Notes under the pieces: generated by a model | Seen by the model: only the letters and a program-made list of their open reading frames with translations | Told to the model about the DNA's origin: nothing | The model's database searches: none | Assembly: GCF_002794255.1 (NCBI RefSeq) | Contig: NZ_PGGW01000060.1 | Location: 62,001-126,000 of the forward strand | From: Streptomyces carminius | Lineage (GTDB): Bacteria > Actinomycetota > Actinomycetes > Streptomycetales > Streptomycetaceae | Length of the DNA: 64,000 nucleotides | Reading direction: 5' to 3' | Made by a program: the position numbers and the translations under genes | Shown here: positions 53,841 to 61,500 of the stretch, piece by piece | Layout of the letters: the number at the start of each line of letters is the position of its first letter | How positions within the stretch are numbered: the first letter of the stretch is position 1

Positions 53841-55559
53841 TTACAGGGCAGCCCCGGATGTCTGGCTCTTCCGGTCGCGGTGCCCGTCGTCGGCGCCACC
53901 GGTGGCGAGCGGGTCCTTGCGAGCGGGGAAGGTGATGCCCGTGAAGGCGCGGACCTGCAGCTCGGCGAAGCCCGCGTCGTTGCGCTCGCCGCTGCTGACC
54001 GTTCCGATGTAGCCGAGCAGGAAGGCGATCGGCGTCGAGAGCAGTCCGGGCTCGATGTCGAAGAGCTTGAAGTCGAGGTCGGGGAACATGGCGGTGGTGG
54101 GATCGCCCGACACCCCGTTGGAGAACACGACCATGACCAGGGTCACGGCCATCCCCCCGTAGACCGTCCACTTCAGTCCCCGGGTGTTGAAGCGCCGCCA
54201 GTACAGCGAGTAGAGGATCGCCGGCAGAACCGTGGCGGCTCCCAGGTCGACCGCGGTCGGGATGAAGAGGTGGGTGAACAGGGGCACCATCGCCCCGCCC
54301 ACGACGATGGAGAGGGCTCCGATGACCATCACATTGCGCCGTATCTCCTTCAGTTCGGCGGCCGGCTCCGGCTGTCGGTCACGCGCCGCGTTGATGTCCT
54401 TGGTGAAGGACGTCACCCCGTTGATCAGCAGACCCGCGAAGATTCCGGCGACCGAGATCAGGGCGAGCCCGCCGAATACGCCGGACGCCCACGGACCGCC
54501 GAGGTCGTCCACGAGCTTGGGCAGGGTGATGTCGCGGTGTTCGGACCTCATGCCGAAGTTGTTCGCGCCGAGTATCGCGACGGCGCCGAGGCCGATGACG
54601 GCCATGCACTGGTAGAAACCGACGGCGGCTATCGACGCCCAGCCGGCCGCGTTCCGCGCGTTCCGCGCGCTGGTCGCCGCGTAGAAGCGCATGAAGACCC
54701 ATGGCATCCCCATGCCGCCGACGGCGATGCAGAAGAGCTTCGACAGGTGGACCCACGGGTCCTGGTCCGACAGCGGGGTGGAGTCCTCGCCGAACTGGCG
54801 GCCGGGGCCCAGGAGATCGAACCCGCGGTCGTCCGGCTTCGCATTGGCCTGGGCGTCGTTGAGCAGGTCGAGGATGTTCAGCTTGTACTTGATCAGTATC
54901 GCCGCGGTCAGCAGCACCACGGCGCCGGCCATCAGAATCGTCTTGAGCGCGAGCAGCCGGGTGACTCCGAGCATCCCGCCCGTGTACACCCACGCGATGG
55001 TGACCACGCCGACGATGACGACCACGAGACCGCCGAAGGCCAGGTTCGGCTCACTGCTGGTGTCGAACATCCGGACGGCGACCTGACCGATCGCGGCCAG
55101 CATGGAGACCATGAACATGGTGTAGATCGTCAGCGTGATCACTGCCGACGCGATCCGTGCGGGGCGCCGGCGGGCGCGCAACACGAACAGGTCGCCCATC
55201 GTGTGCCCGCCCACGTTCCGCATCGGTGAGGCGTAGATCAGCAGACCGAGCACTGAGCCGACCGTGAAGGCCGTCATCATCAGAATGGCGTCGTAGCCGT
55301 TCAGCGCGATGTGCCCGACGATGATGATCACGGTCGAGTACATGATGAACGCGCCGAGGTGCGCCAGGGTGTTCTGACCGGTCGGGACCTTCCGGTCCGC
55401 GAGGAGGAAGCCGTCCGGGGTGTGTGTGCTGTCGCGCGCCGATCTCACGACGGCGAACACCACGACTGCGAGAAAGACGGCGACCGCGGTGGCGATCGCG
55501 GGTTCCGCCCAGGTGTTGTCGATCGGCGGCATGTGGGGGGCGGCGAGGATCCCGGTCAT
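53841..55559 (-). CDS. Sodium:solute symporter (ActP/MctC-like)
   Basis: A 572-residue SSS-family transporter with about 13 helices. LADRKVPTGQNTLAHLGAFI, IALNGYDAILMMTAFTVGSV and the N-terminal unwound helix 1 region are typical. GMPWVFMRFYAATSARNARN is the family segment near the middle (about 283-302). Relatives move acetate, pyruvate or other short carboxylates. It is coupled to a DUF485 gene, as in actP-yjcH. In this cluster it might import a carboxylate precursor, or be carried along by chance. Confidence 0.9.
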   Translation of the reverse strand: MTGILAAPHMPPIDNTWAEPAIATAVAVFLAVVVFAVVRSARDSTHTPDGFLLADRKVPTGQNTLAHLGAFIMYSTVIIIVGHIALNGYDAILMMTAFTVGSVLGLLIYASPMRNVGGHTMGDLFVLRARRRPARIASAVITLTIYTMFMVSMLAAIGQVAVRMFDTSSEPNLAFGGLVVVIVGVVTIAWVYTGGMLGVTRLLALKTILMAGAVVLLTAAILIKYKLNILDLLNDAQANAKPDDRGFDLLGPGRQFGEDSTPLSDQDPWVHLSKLFCIAVGGMGMPWVFMRFYAATSARNARNAAGWASIAAVGFYQCMAVIGLGAVAILGANNFGMRSEHRDITLPKLVDDLGGPWASGVFGGLALISVAGIFAGLLINGVTSFTKDINAARDRQPEPAAELKEIRRNVMVIGALSIVVGGAMVPLFTHLFIPTAVDLGAATVLPAILYSLYWRRFNTRGLKWTVYGGMAVTLVMVVFSNGVSGDPTTAMFPDLDFKLFDIEPGLLSTPIAFLLGYIGTVSSGERNDAGFAELQVRAFTGITFPARKDPLATGGADDGHRDRKSQTSGAAL

Positions 55560-55891
55560 CGGAGCTCTCCTTCCAGATCCGCCCGGACCCGCTCAGTGAG
55601 GGGATCCAGCCGGGTGCGGGCGAATCGCAGGTATGCCGAGGAGACCACCACCACCAGGTTGAGCGACAGGAACACGAACAGCAGGCCCACGTTCATGGGG
55701 CCGATGAGCTTCTCCCGGAAGAAGTCCGGCGCGAAGGCGGCGAGCAGGATGACGAGGAACCACCACCCGTAGAAAACGCCGCCCGTCCAGGCGGTGAAGG
55801 TGTTCGACTGCCGCCGCAGGGCCCTGAACCGAGGGCTCTCATGCAGCGCGACATAGCGGTCGCCTTCCGCGGTCGGATCGATCGTGCCCAT
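55556..55891 (-). CDS. DUF485 membrane protein (YjcH-like)
   Basis: A 111-residue protein with two membrane helices. FRALRRQSNTFTAWTGGVFY (about residues 18-37) leads into helix 1 and LIGPMNVGLLFVFLSLNLVV into helix 2. The family almost always accompanies ActP-type symporters. The ATG at 55891 follows GGAGGT; the stop overlaps the symporter start (ATGA). Confidence 0.9.
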   Translation of the reverse strand: MGTIDPTAEGDRYVALHESPRFRALRRQSNTFTAWTGGVFYGWWFLVILLAAFAPDFFREKLIGPMNVGLLFVFLSLNLVVVVSSAYLRFARTRLDPLTERVRADLEGELR

Positions 55892-55922
55892 AACACCTCC
55901 GCTGTCGAGGACGCCGGGGTGA

Positions 55923-56030
55923 CGACGTCGTCATGTGTGCGGTACAGCACTCTCGGGCCATCCCGCCCGCGCGGACATGGCCCATTCACGGGATACCGGC
56001 GTGCCGCGGCGAAATGGCGTGCCGTCCCGA
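55923..56030 (+). repeat. Duplicated ~108-bp promoter-like element, copy B
   Basis: It aligns with 37683-37790. The conserved core here reads CATGGCCCATTCACGGGAT (from 55975), then CCGGCG and ATGGCGTGC. It starts about 30 bp upstream of the DUF485 start and about 380 bp upstream of the VOC gene, again inside a divergent region. Confidence 0.7.
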
Positions 56031-56410
56031 TCGGGCAGCGGTGGAGGGGCCGGCGCTCCGCCACCGGGGGCGGCCGGACGCGGTACTGCCCGCCGGGGAG
56101 CGGACACAGGAAGTACCGCCGCGCGCCGCGCGCCGGCACGACGGCCCGGTCCGCACGCGGCCGCCGGGGCACGTGGCGTCAGGGTCGCCGGACTCACCGG
56201 GGCAGGACGCCGCAGCCCGTGGCGGTCGTGCACCGTGGTGTGTCCGGCCCGGCCGGACACCGGCACATGTGCGGAGGTCCGGCCCTCCACCGCCCGCGCG
56301 GGGGCGCGCCGGGGCGGAAGCGGCCTATGCTCGGGCCGTCAACTTCCGCGCGGCCGATGGCGTTCCCGTCCTCCCCGCGCTCCACCGACCGCCGCCACGA
56401 GGAGGCCCGC
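56031..56410. other. Leader region upstream of the VOC gene
   Basis: A 380-bp GC-rich stretch with overlapping open frames on all strands but none with motif or start support. The promoter of the VOC gene should lie here or in the duplicated element. The segment just before the ATG has GAGGAGG. Confidence 0.35.
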
Positions 56411-56806
56411 ATGGCCGGGAACGAGAGCGGGGGCGCCCTGGCGAGCGTCCGCTACATCGTCGACGACGTCCAGGCCGCGATCGACTTCTACACCACTCAT
56501 CTCGGCTTCACCGTGCTCACCGCGTTTCCGCCCGCATTCGCCGATGTCGTACGAGGGCCGCTGCGGCTGCTGCTCTCCGGCCCGTCCAGCTCGGGGGCGC
56601 GCGCCACGCCCGCGGACCTCGCCGTCGGCGGGCGCAACCGCATCCACCTCGTCGTCGACGACCTCGAAGCCGAGCAGGAACGGTTGCGGCACGCCGGCGT
56701 GGTGCTCCGCAGCGACATCGTCTCGGGGCCCGGCGGACGCCAACTGCTGCTGGCCGACCCCGCGGGCAACCTCGTCGAGCTGTTCACTCCGGCGGACCGC
56801 CGCTGA
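56411..56806 (+). CDS. VOC (glyoxalase/bleomycin-resistance fold) protein
   Basis: A 131-residue protein with two beta-alpha-beta-beta-beta modules. VRYIVDDVQAAIDFYTTHLG (residues about 12-31) opens module 1; IHLVVDDLEAEQERLRHAG (about 76-94) opens module 2, and DPAGNLVELF ends it. Metal-ligand positions would be H77 and E near the end; the first-module ligand appears to be non-His. The ATG follows GAGGAGG. Such proteins serve as dioxygenases, isomerases or drug-binding resistance factors. In this cluster either tailoring or self-protection is possible. Confidence 0.8.
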   Translation: MAGNESGGALASVRYIVDDVQAAIDFYTTHLGFTVLTAFPPAFADVVRGPLRLLLSGPSSSGARATPADLAVGGRNRIHLVVDDLEAEQERLRHAGVVLRSDIVSGPGGRQLLLADPAGNLVELFTPADRR

Positions 56807-56846
56807 GCCCCGGGCGGGACACCCCGCCGCGACAGGGACGATCACG

Positions 56847-56880
56847 CCGCCCGGCCGCCACGCACGTGGCGGCCGGGCGG
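56847..56880. terminator. Bidirectional hairpin after the VOC gene
   Basis: Perfect 16-bp stem CCGCCCGGCCGCCACG / CGTGGCGGCCGGGCGG with a 2-nt loop, between the convergent VOC and DUF6223-like genes. Confidence 0.75.
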
Positions 56881-56950
56881 CTCAAGTGGGCAACGCGGTG
56901 TTCCGGGTGGGCGGAGGCGGTGGTGCGGGACCTCCCCGCCACGGGCCCGG

Positions 56951-57358
56951 TCAGGCGGTGCGGCGCGAGCGGGCCAGCGCCACGCCGCCGACGACGGCGC
57001 CGACCAGTCCGAGCGCCACGGCGACGATGGCCCCGCCCTGCCCGTTGCCGCTGCCGACGTCCGCGTCGGAGCCGGCCAGTGCCACGCCGCCGACGACGGC
57101 GCCGACCAGTCCGAGCGCCACGGCGGCGAAGGCCTTGCCCGGTCCCTTCCCGCTGCCGGCGCGACCGGCGGAGCGCAGCGCCAGCACGCCGACGACCACA
57201 CCGGCCAGCGCCAGCAGCAGGGCCACCACGGACACTCCCCGGCCGGAGCCGCTGTCGTCCTGGGCGATCGGGACCTGGGCGGCTGCCGCCGGTGCGGCGA
57301 GTGCCAGCACTCCGAGCAGGGCTGCCGGTACAGCGGTGAGGAAGCGACGGACGGACAT
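56951..57358 (-). CDS. DUF6223-like small membrane protein
   Basis: A 135-residue protein. An N-terminal signal sequence (MSVRRFLTAVPAALLGVLAL, ending near AAPAAAAQ) is followed by three Gly/Ala/Val-rich helices. The last two are near copies: AVALGLVGAVVGGVALAGS and AVALGLVGAVVGGVALARS, encoded by about 60-bp direct repeats at about 56976 and 57078. The ATG at 57358 is preceded by AAAGGAA. Function unknown. Confidence 0.75.
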   Translation of the reverse strand: MSVRRFLTAVPAALLGVLALAAPAAAAQVPIAQDDSGSGRGVSVVALLLALAGVVVGVLALRSAGRAGSGKGPGKAFAAVALGLVGAVVGGVALAGSDADVGSGNGQGGAIVAVALGLVGAVVGGVALARSRRTA

Positions 57359-57494
57359 CGGGGTTCCTTTCGAGTGCCTGACGGGGGATCCGGGACAGCA
57401 CGGGTGCGGCGGTGGCGGCGCAGCGGCAGGTCCGGCGTCGTCCCTGCCGCTGCGCCGCGGTACGGTCCGCGCGCCCGGGTCGCGCGGCCGGCCG

Positions 57495-57533
57495 CTCGGC
57501 ATGGATCCACCGTGCCGGCGGGTCCATGCCGAG
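57495..57533 (-). terminator. Hairpin after the MMPL gene
   Basis: Stem of at least 11 bp, CTCGGCATGGA / TCCATGCCGAG, extendable by three further pairs; it starts 10 nt after the MMPL stop. Confidence 0.7.
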
Positions 57534-57542
57534 GGGGCGAGG

Positions 57543-59723
57543 TCAGACCCTGACCTCGCCCTTGATCTCGGCCGGGGGTGCCGAGACCGTCTTCGGTGCC
57601 CGGCGTCCGGGCATCCACCAGTTGGCCTTTCCGCACAGCTCCATCACCGCGGGGACGAAGATCATCCGGACGATGGTGGCGTCGATGAGCACGGCGACGG
57701 CCATGCCCAGACCTCCCTGCTTGACCGCGAGGTCGGGGCCGAGCAGTGAGGTGGTGAAGACGGCGATCATGATGGCGGCCGCGGCCGTGATCACCTTGGC
57801 GGTCCGCGCCAGCCCCCGGGCGACGGACGCCCGGGTGTCGCCGGTCCGCTCGTACTCCTCACGGATCCGCGAGATCAGGAACACCTGGTAGTCCATCGAC
57901 AGGCCGAACAGGACCGGGAACATCATCATCGGGACCCAGGTCGTGACCGGCATGGTGGTGGGGAACCCGAGGGCCGGGCCGAACCATCCCCACTGCACGA
58001 CCGCAACCACCACACCGTAGGCGGCGCCGATCGACAGCAGGTTCATCACGGCGGCCTGCACGGCGATCGTGACCGACCGGACCAGCGCGATCAGCAGCAC
58101 CATGGACATCGCGATGACGACCACGATCATCAGGGGCAGGCGCGAGCTGGACTCGTCGGCGGCGTCGATGGTGCTGGCGTTCGGCCCGCCGATGAGGACC
58201 TGTTCGCCGCCGGGGACGCGGGGCAGCACGTCGTCGCGGAGCTCGTGCACCAGGTCCGCGGTCGCCTCGTCCTGGTATCCGGTCGTGGGGAAGGCCACGA
58301 AGGTGGCGGCCTGCCCGTCCTCACTGACCCGGGGCGGCGTGGTGTAGGCGATGCCCTCGGCCTCGCCGACCGCTTCGACGACGGGACGCAGGTCGGTGTC
58401 CCTGGAGTCGATCCCGGTGGCGAAGACCAGGGGAGCACCGTAGCCCGGGCCGAAGCCCTCGGAGAGGATCTCGTACGAGATGTAGCTGCTCCTGTCGCGG
58501 GGCTGGACGCTGGCGTCGGGCTGGCTCAGCCGCATCGACAGCATGGGGACGGCCATCACCAGCAGGCTCGCACCGGCGAGGAGCGCGGCGGTCAGCGGCC
58601 TGCGCTGCACCACGCCGGCCCAGCGCTCGGCGAGCGTACGGCGCTCCTGGGGCGGCACGGCGGCCTCCCGGTCCCGGCGGGACGTGCGGCGGGGCAGCCG
58701 CAGCGAGTTGATCCTGTACCCGATGAAGCCCAGGAACGCGGGCAGCAGTGTCACCGCGGCGACCATCGTGATCAGCACCGTGATCGAGGTGGCGACGGCC
58801 ACCCCGGTCATCAGCCGCTGTCCCATGACGAGCAGGCCCATCAGCGCGATCACGACGGTCGTGCCGGCGAACAGCACCGCACGGCCGGCGGTGGTGATGG
58901 CCTTGACCGTGGCGCTCTCGGGGTCGTCGCCGTCCCGGAGGCTGTCCTTGTAGCGGGTCACGATGAACAGTGCGTAGTCGATGCCGACGCCGAGCCCGAT
59001 CATCGCGGCGAAGACCTGGGTGAAGTCCGGCGAGGGAAGCAGGTGCCCCACCAGCTTCACCAGCGCGAGGCCGCCCACGATCGCCAGGAGGGCGGTCACG
59101 ATCGGCAGGCCCATCGCCACCAGTGACCCGAAGGCGATGAACAGGATCACTGCCGCCGCCAGGATGCCCACGCTTTCGGCCGGGCCCTGCGGGGGCGTCT
59201 CGGCCTTCTCCGCCATGTACCCGCCCAGCGCGAGCGTGACGCCGTCGCCGGAGGCGTCCTTGACCAGGTCCACCAGGGGCTTGACCTCGCTCTTCTCCAC
59301 CTCCTTGTCGCTCAGCGGGATGGCCGTGCGGGCGATACGGCGATCCTCCGTCACCAGGTCCCTGTCCTGGTACGGCGAGATCACCGGCCCGGTGACGGAC
59401 GAGTCGGCGAGCTCGGCGATGGTCTTCTCGATCTTCTGCCGGGCGGCAGGATCGTCGATCCCCTTGTCGGCCTTGATCGCAAGGGTCAGCCTGTCCCCCT
59501 GCTCCTCGGGGAAGTGCTCCTCCATCAGCTTCTGTGCCCTGGCCGACTGCGAGTCTCCACCGGAGAAGTCGTTGTCGGGGGCGGCGCCGTAGCCGAAGCC
59601 CGCGAACGCCACGACGATCACACCGATGACCCAGGTCAGAAGGACCAGGCGGCGGCGGCGGAAACAGAGGCGACCCAGTCCCGCCAGAGCTCCGTCCGTA
59701 CGTGGAGACTCGGTTGTCGTCAT
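57543..59723 (-). CDS. MMPL-family RND transporter
   Basis: A 726-residue MmpL-type exporter. The first helix (LVLLTWVIGVIVVAFAGFGYG, about 23-43) leads to an extracytoplasmic loop beginning DNDFSGGDSQSARAQ. A five-helix block carries GLGVGIDYALFIVTRYKDSL (about residues 232-251) with the proton-relay Asp-Tyr pair. The second half repeats the pattern, with VLFGLSMDYQVFLISRIREE (about 620-640). The second of two adjacent ATGs (59723) has better spacing to GAGGAG. Such pumps export lipids or antibiotics. Divergence from the sensor kinase and a shared operator-like site suggest regulated export. Confidence 0.92.
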   Translation of the reverse strand: MTTTESPRTDGALAGLGRLCFRRRRLVLLTWVIGVIVVAFAGFGYGAAPDNDFSGGDSQSARAQKLMEEHFPEEQGDRLTLAIKADKGIDDPAARQKIEKTIAELADSSVTGPVISPYQDRDLVTEDRRIARTAIPLSDKEVEKSEVKPLVDLVKDASGDGVTLALGGYMAEKAETPPQGPAESVGILAAAVILFIAFGSLVAMGLPIVTALLAIVGGLALVKLVGHLLPSPDFTQVFAAMIGLGVGIDYALFIVTRYKDSLRDGDDPESATVKAITTAGRAVLFAGTTVVIALMGLLVMGQRLMTGVAVATSITVLITMVAAVTLLPAFLGFIGYRINSLRLPRRTSRRDREAAVPPQERRTLAERWAGVVQRRPLTAALLAGASLLVMAVPMLSMRLSQPDASVQPRDRSSYISYEILSEGFGPGYGAPLVFATGIDSRDTDLRPVVEAVGEAEGIAYTTPPRVSEDGQAATFVAFPTTGYQDEATADLVHELRDDVLPRVPGGEQVLIGGPNASTIDAADESSSRLPLMIVVVIAMSMVLLIALVRSVTIAVQAAVMNLLSIGAAYGVVVAVVQWGWFGPALGFPTTMPVTTWVPMMMFPVLFGLSMDYQVFLISRIREEYERTGDTRASVARGLARTAKVITAAAAIMIAVFTTSLLGPDLAVKQGGLGMAVAVLIDATIVRMIFVPAVMELCGKANWWMPGRRAPKTVSAPPAEIKGEVRV

Positions 59724-59851
59724 CATCTGCTCCTCAGTCGTTGACCGTCGCGGCATGGCTCGCTTCTCGGCATGGGTCGGGTTGACCGGTCACAGCGGCG
59801 ATCGTGCCGCACGCGAGGCTGCCCTGGCCTCTGACGACGGACGGCGGTGCC

Positions 59852-59867
59852 TACGCAATCGGGCGTA
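59852..59867. promoter_or_regulatory. TACGC-N6-GCGTA site 2 (MMPL / kinase divergent promoter)
   Basis: TACGC, AATCGG, GCGTA. It has the same half-sites and spacer length as site 1 at 52783-52798. It lies about 130 bp upstream of the MMPL start and about 90 bp upstream of the kinase start. Confidence 0.6.
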
Positions 59868-59955
59868 ACCGGCCGCGCCGCGCCGCGCCTGTCGACGTAG
59901 CGGCTCGCGCATCCGGGCGGAGTTCCGCCGACGGTGCGAACAGTACGATTACGGC

Positions 59956-61194
59956 ATGACACACCGCCTCGGGCCGGCCTCCCTGCGGGTGCTGGCCCAA
60001 GACGTGCCGCTCGCGCTCTTCGTCACCGTGATGCAGGTGCAGGGCACGGTCGTCCTCGCCGCCGCCAGGGGGACGGAGCAGCGTTCGCTCGCCGACTTCG
60101 GATACCTCGGACTCGCGCTGCTGGTGGCGGGCGGCCTGGTCGTGGCCGTCCGCCGCCTGTGGCCGGTCCCGGTGTTCGTCACCGCCGCACTCACCAGCCT
60201 GGTGTACTACGTCCTCGGCTTCCCGGACGGGTACGGCTGGCTCGGCCTCATGGTCGCCCTGTACACCCTCGCCGCCTACGGGGACGGGCGCCGGTCGCTG
60301 GCGATCGCCGGTGCGGGCACCGCGGTCCTGGCCGCCGGGTGGCTGTCGGCAGGAGCCGACGTGGAGCCGCGCGAGGCCATCGGATGGGTGTTCTTCCGCA
60401 TCGGCGTGGCGGTCATGAGCACGACTCTCGGCGAGTCCGTCCGGTCCCGGCGGGTCATCGCGGCCGAGGCCCAGAAGCGCGCGGAGCTGGCGGAGCGGAC
60501 CCGCGAGGAGGAAGCACGCGCGCGGGTCGACGCCGAGCGGCTCCGGATCGCGCGCGAGGTCCACGACACCGTCGCCCACGCCATAGCGATCATCAACGTG
60601 CAGTCCGGGGTCACCGCGCACGTGCTCGACAAGCGTCCGGAACAGGCACGCGAGGCGTTGCGGACCATCGAGGAGACCAGCTCCCGGACGCTGCACGAGA
60701 TGCGGGCCATCCTCGGCGTTCTCCGCGGCGACGACGACGAGCCCGTGCCGCACGTCGGCCTGGGGCAGATCGACGACCTCACCGCCGAGGCACGCACCGC
60801 CGGACTGGACGTCACACTCGAGGTGAACCCGTCCGCGGCGCCGCTGCCGAGCGCGGTGGACAGTGCCGCCTACCGGATTCTCCAGGAGTCGATCACCAAC
60901 ATCATCCGGCACACCGGCCCGACCCGGGTGACGGTCGCGGTGAACCCCGGGATCGACCATCTGGAGATCCGCGTCACCGACCAGGGCCGCGCCGGCTTCA
61001 ACGGCGCTCCCGTGTCCCGGGCGTCCGGCAACGGCTCGGGCAAGGGCGTGCCGAAGAATCCGGGCCGCGGGATCCTGGGCATGCGCGAGCGCTGTCAGCT
61101 GCTCGGCGGAGAACTCAACGCCGAGCCGACTCCGGCCGGGGGATTCGAGGTCATGGCACGGCTGCCCCTCGCACCGACCGGGTCGCGCCTCTGA
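59956..61194 (+). CDS. DesK-type sensor histidine kinase
   Basis: A 412-residue HisKA_3 kinase. Four to five N-terminal helices (about residues 15-155) form a membrane sensor. The H box is REVHDTVAHAIAIINVQSG (His at about 203), after a coiled segment RAELAERTREEEARARVDAE. The HATPase domain has ILQESITNIIRHT and GRGILGMRERCQLLGG. It should phosphorylate a NarL-type regulator, most likely the one at 52955-53647. It is divergent from the MMPL gene. Confidence 0.92.
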   Translation: MTHRLGPASLRVLAQDVPLALFVTVMQVQGTVVLAAARGTEQRSLADFGYLGLALLVAGGLVVAVRRLWPVPVFVTAALTSLVYYVLGFPDGYGWLGLMVALYTLAAYGDGRRSLAIAGAGTAVLAAGWLSAGADVEPREAIGWVFFRIGVAVMSTTLGESVRSRRVIAAEAQKRAELAERTREEEARARVDAERLRIAREVHDTVAHAIAIINVQSGVTAHVLDKRPEQAREALRTIEETSSRTLHEMRAILGVLRGDDDEPVPHVGLGQIDDLTAEARTAGLDVTLEVNPSAAPLPSAVDSAAYRILQESITNIIRHTGPTRVTVAVNPGIDHLEIRVTDQGRAGFNGAPVSRASGNGSGKGVPKNPGRGILGMRERCQLLGGELNAEPTPAGGFEVMARLPLAPTGSRL

Positions 61195-61246
61195 AAGCGG
61201 TGCCCCGCGGTCCTCAGGTCAATTGATTCACCGGACGGCGGTGGGA

Positions 61247-61280
61247 GTGCCCTGGAAAGCCACAGAGCTTTCCAGGGCAC
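61247..61280 (+). terminator. Terminator after the kinase gene
   Basis: Perfect 14-bp stem GTGCCCTGGAAAGC / GCTTTCCAGGGCAC with a 6-nt loop, 53 nt after the kinase stop. Confidence 0.8.
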
Positions 61281-61330
61281 ATTGTCGTCGGCGGGCACGA
61301 CGGCGGGCAACACCCGCTCGGCTCCAACGT

Positions 61331-61361
61331 GAGTAGTGCCGACTACCCGGACGAGTAGTGG
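61331..61361. promoter_or_regulatory. Cluster palindrome, copy 3 (upstream of VHPO-fold gene)
   Basis: The stretch holds CGACTACCCG, two bases, CGAGTAGTGG (61340-61361), matching the palindrome with 18 of 20 arm bases. An extra half-site GAGTAGTG lies at 61331-61338. It is about 140 bp upstream of the GTG at 61501. It ties the right end of the window to the regulon of the StrR-like gene and the precursor operons. Confidence 0.65.
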
Positions 61362-61500
61362 CCAGACGCAGGCGGATCAACTAATTTCAGTCCGCCGGAA
61401 CCCATATTGCCGTGCGGCCACCCCTGCGCCCGAAAGGGCCCTTTCTCTTTCCGCCGGCCACCTCCGACGTCCCGAAAGTCCGACCGAAAGGACAACCCCG

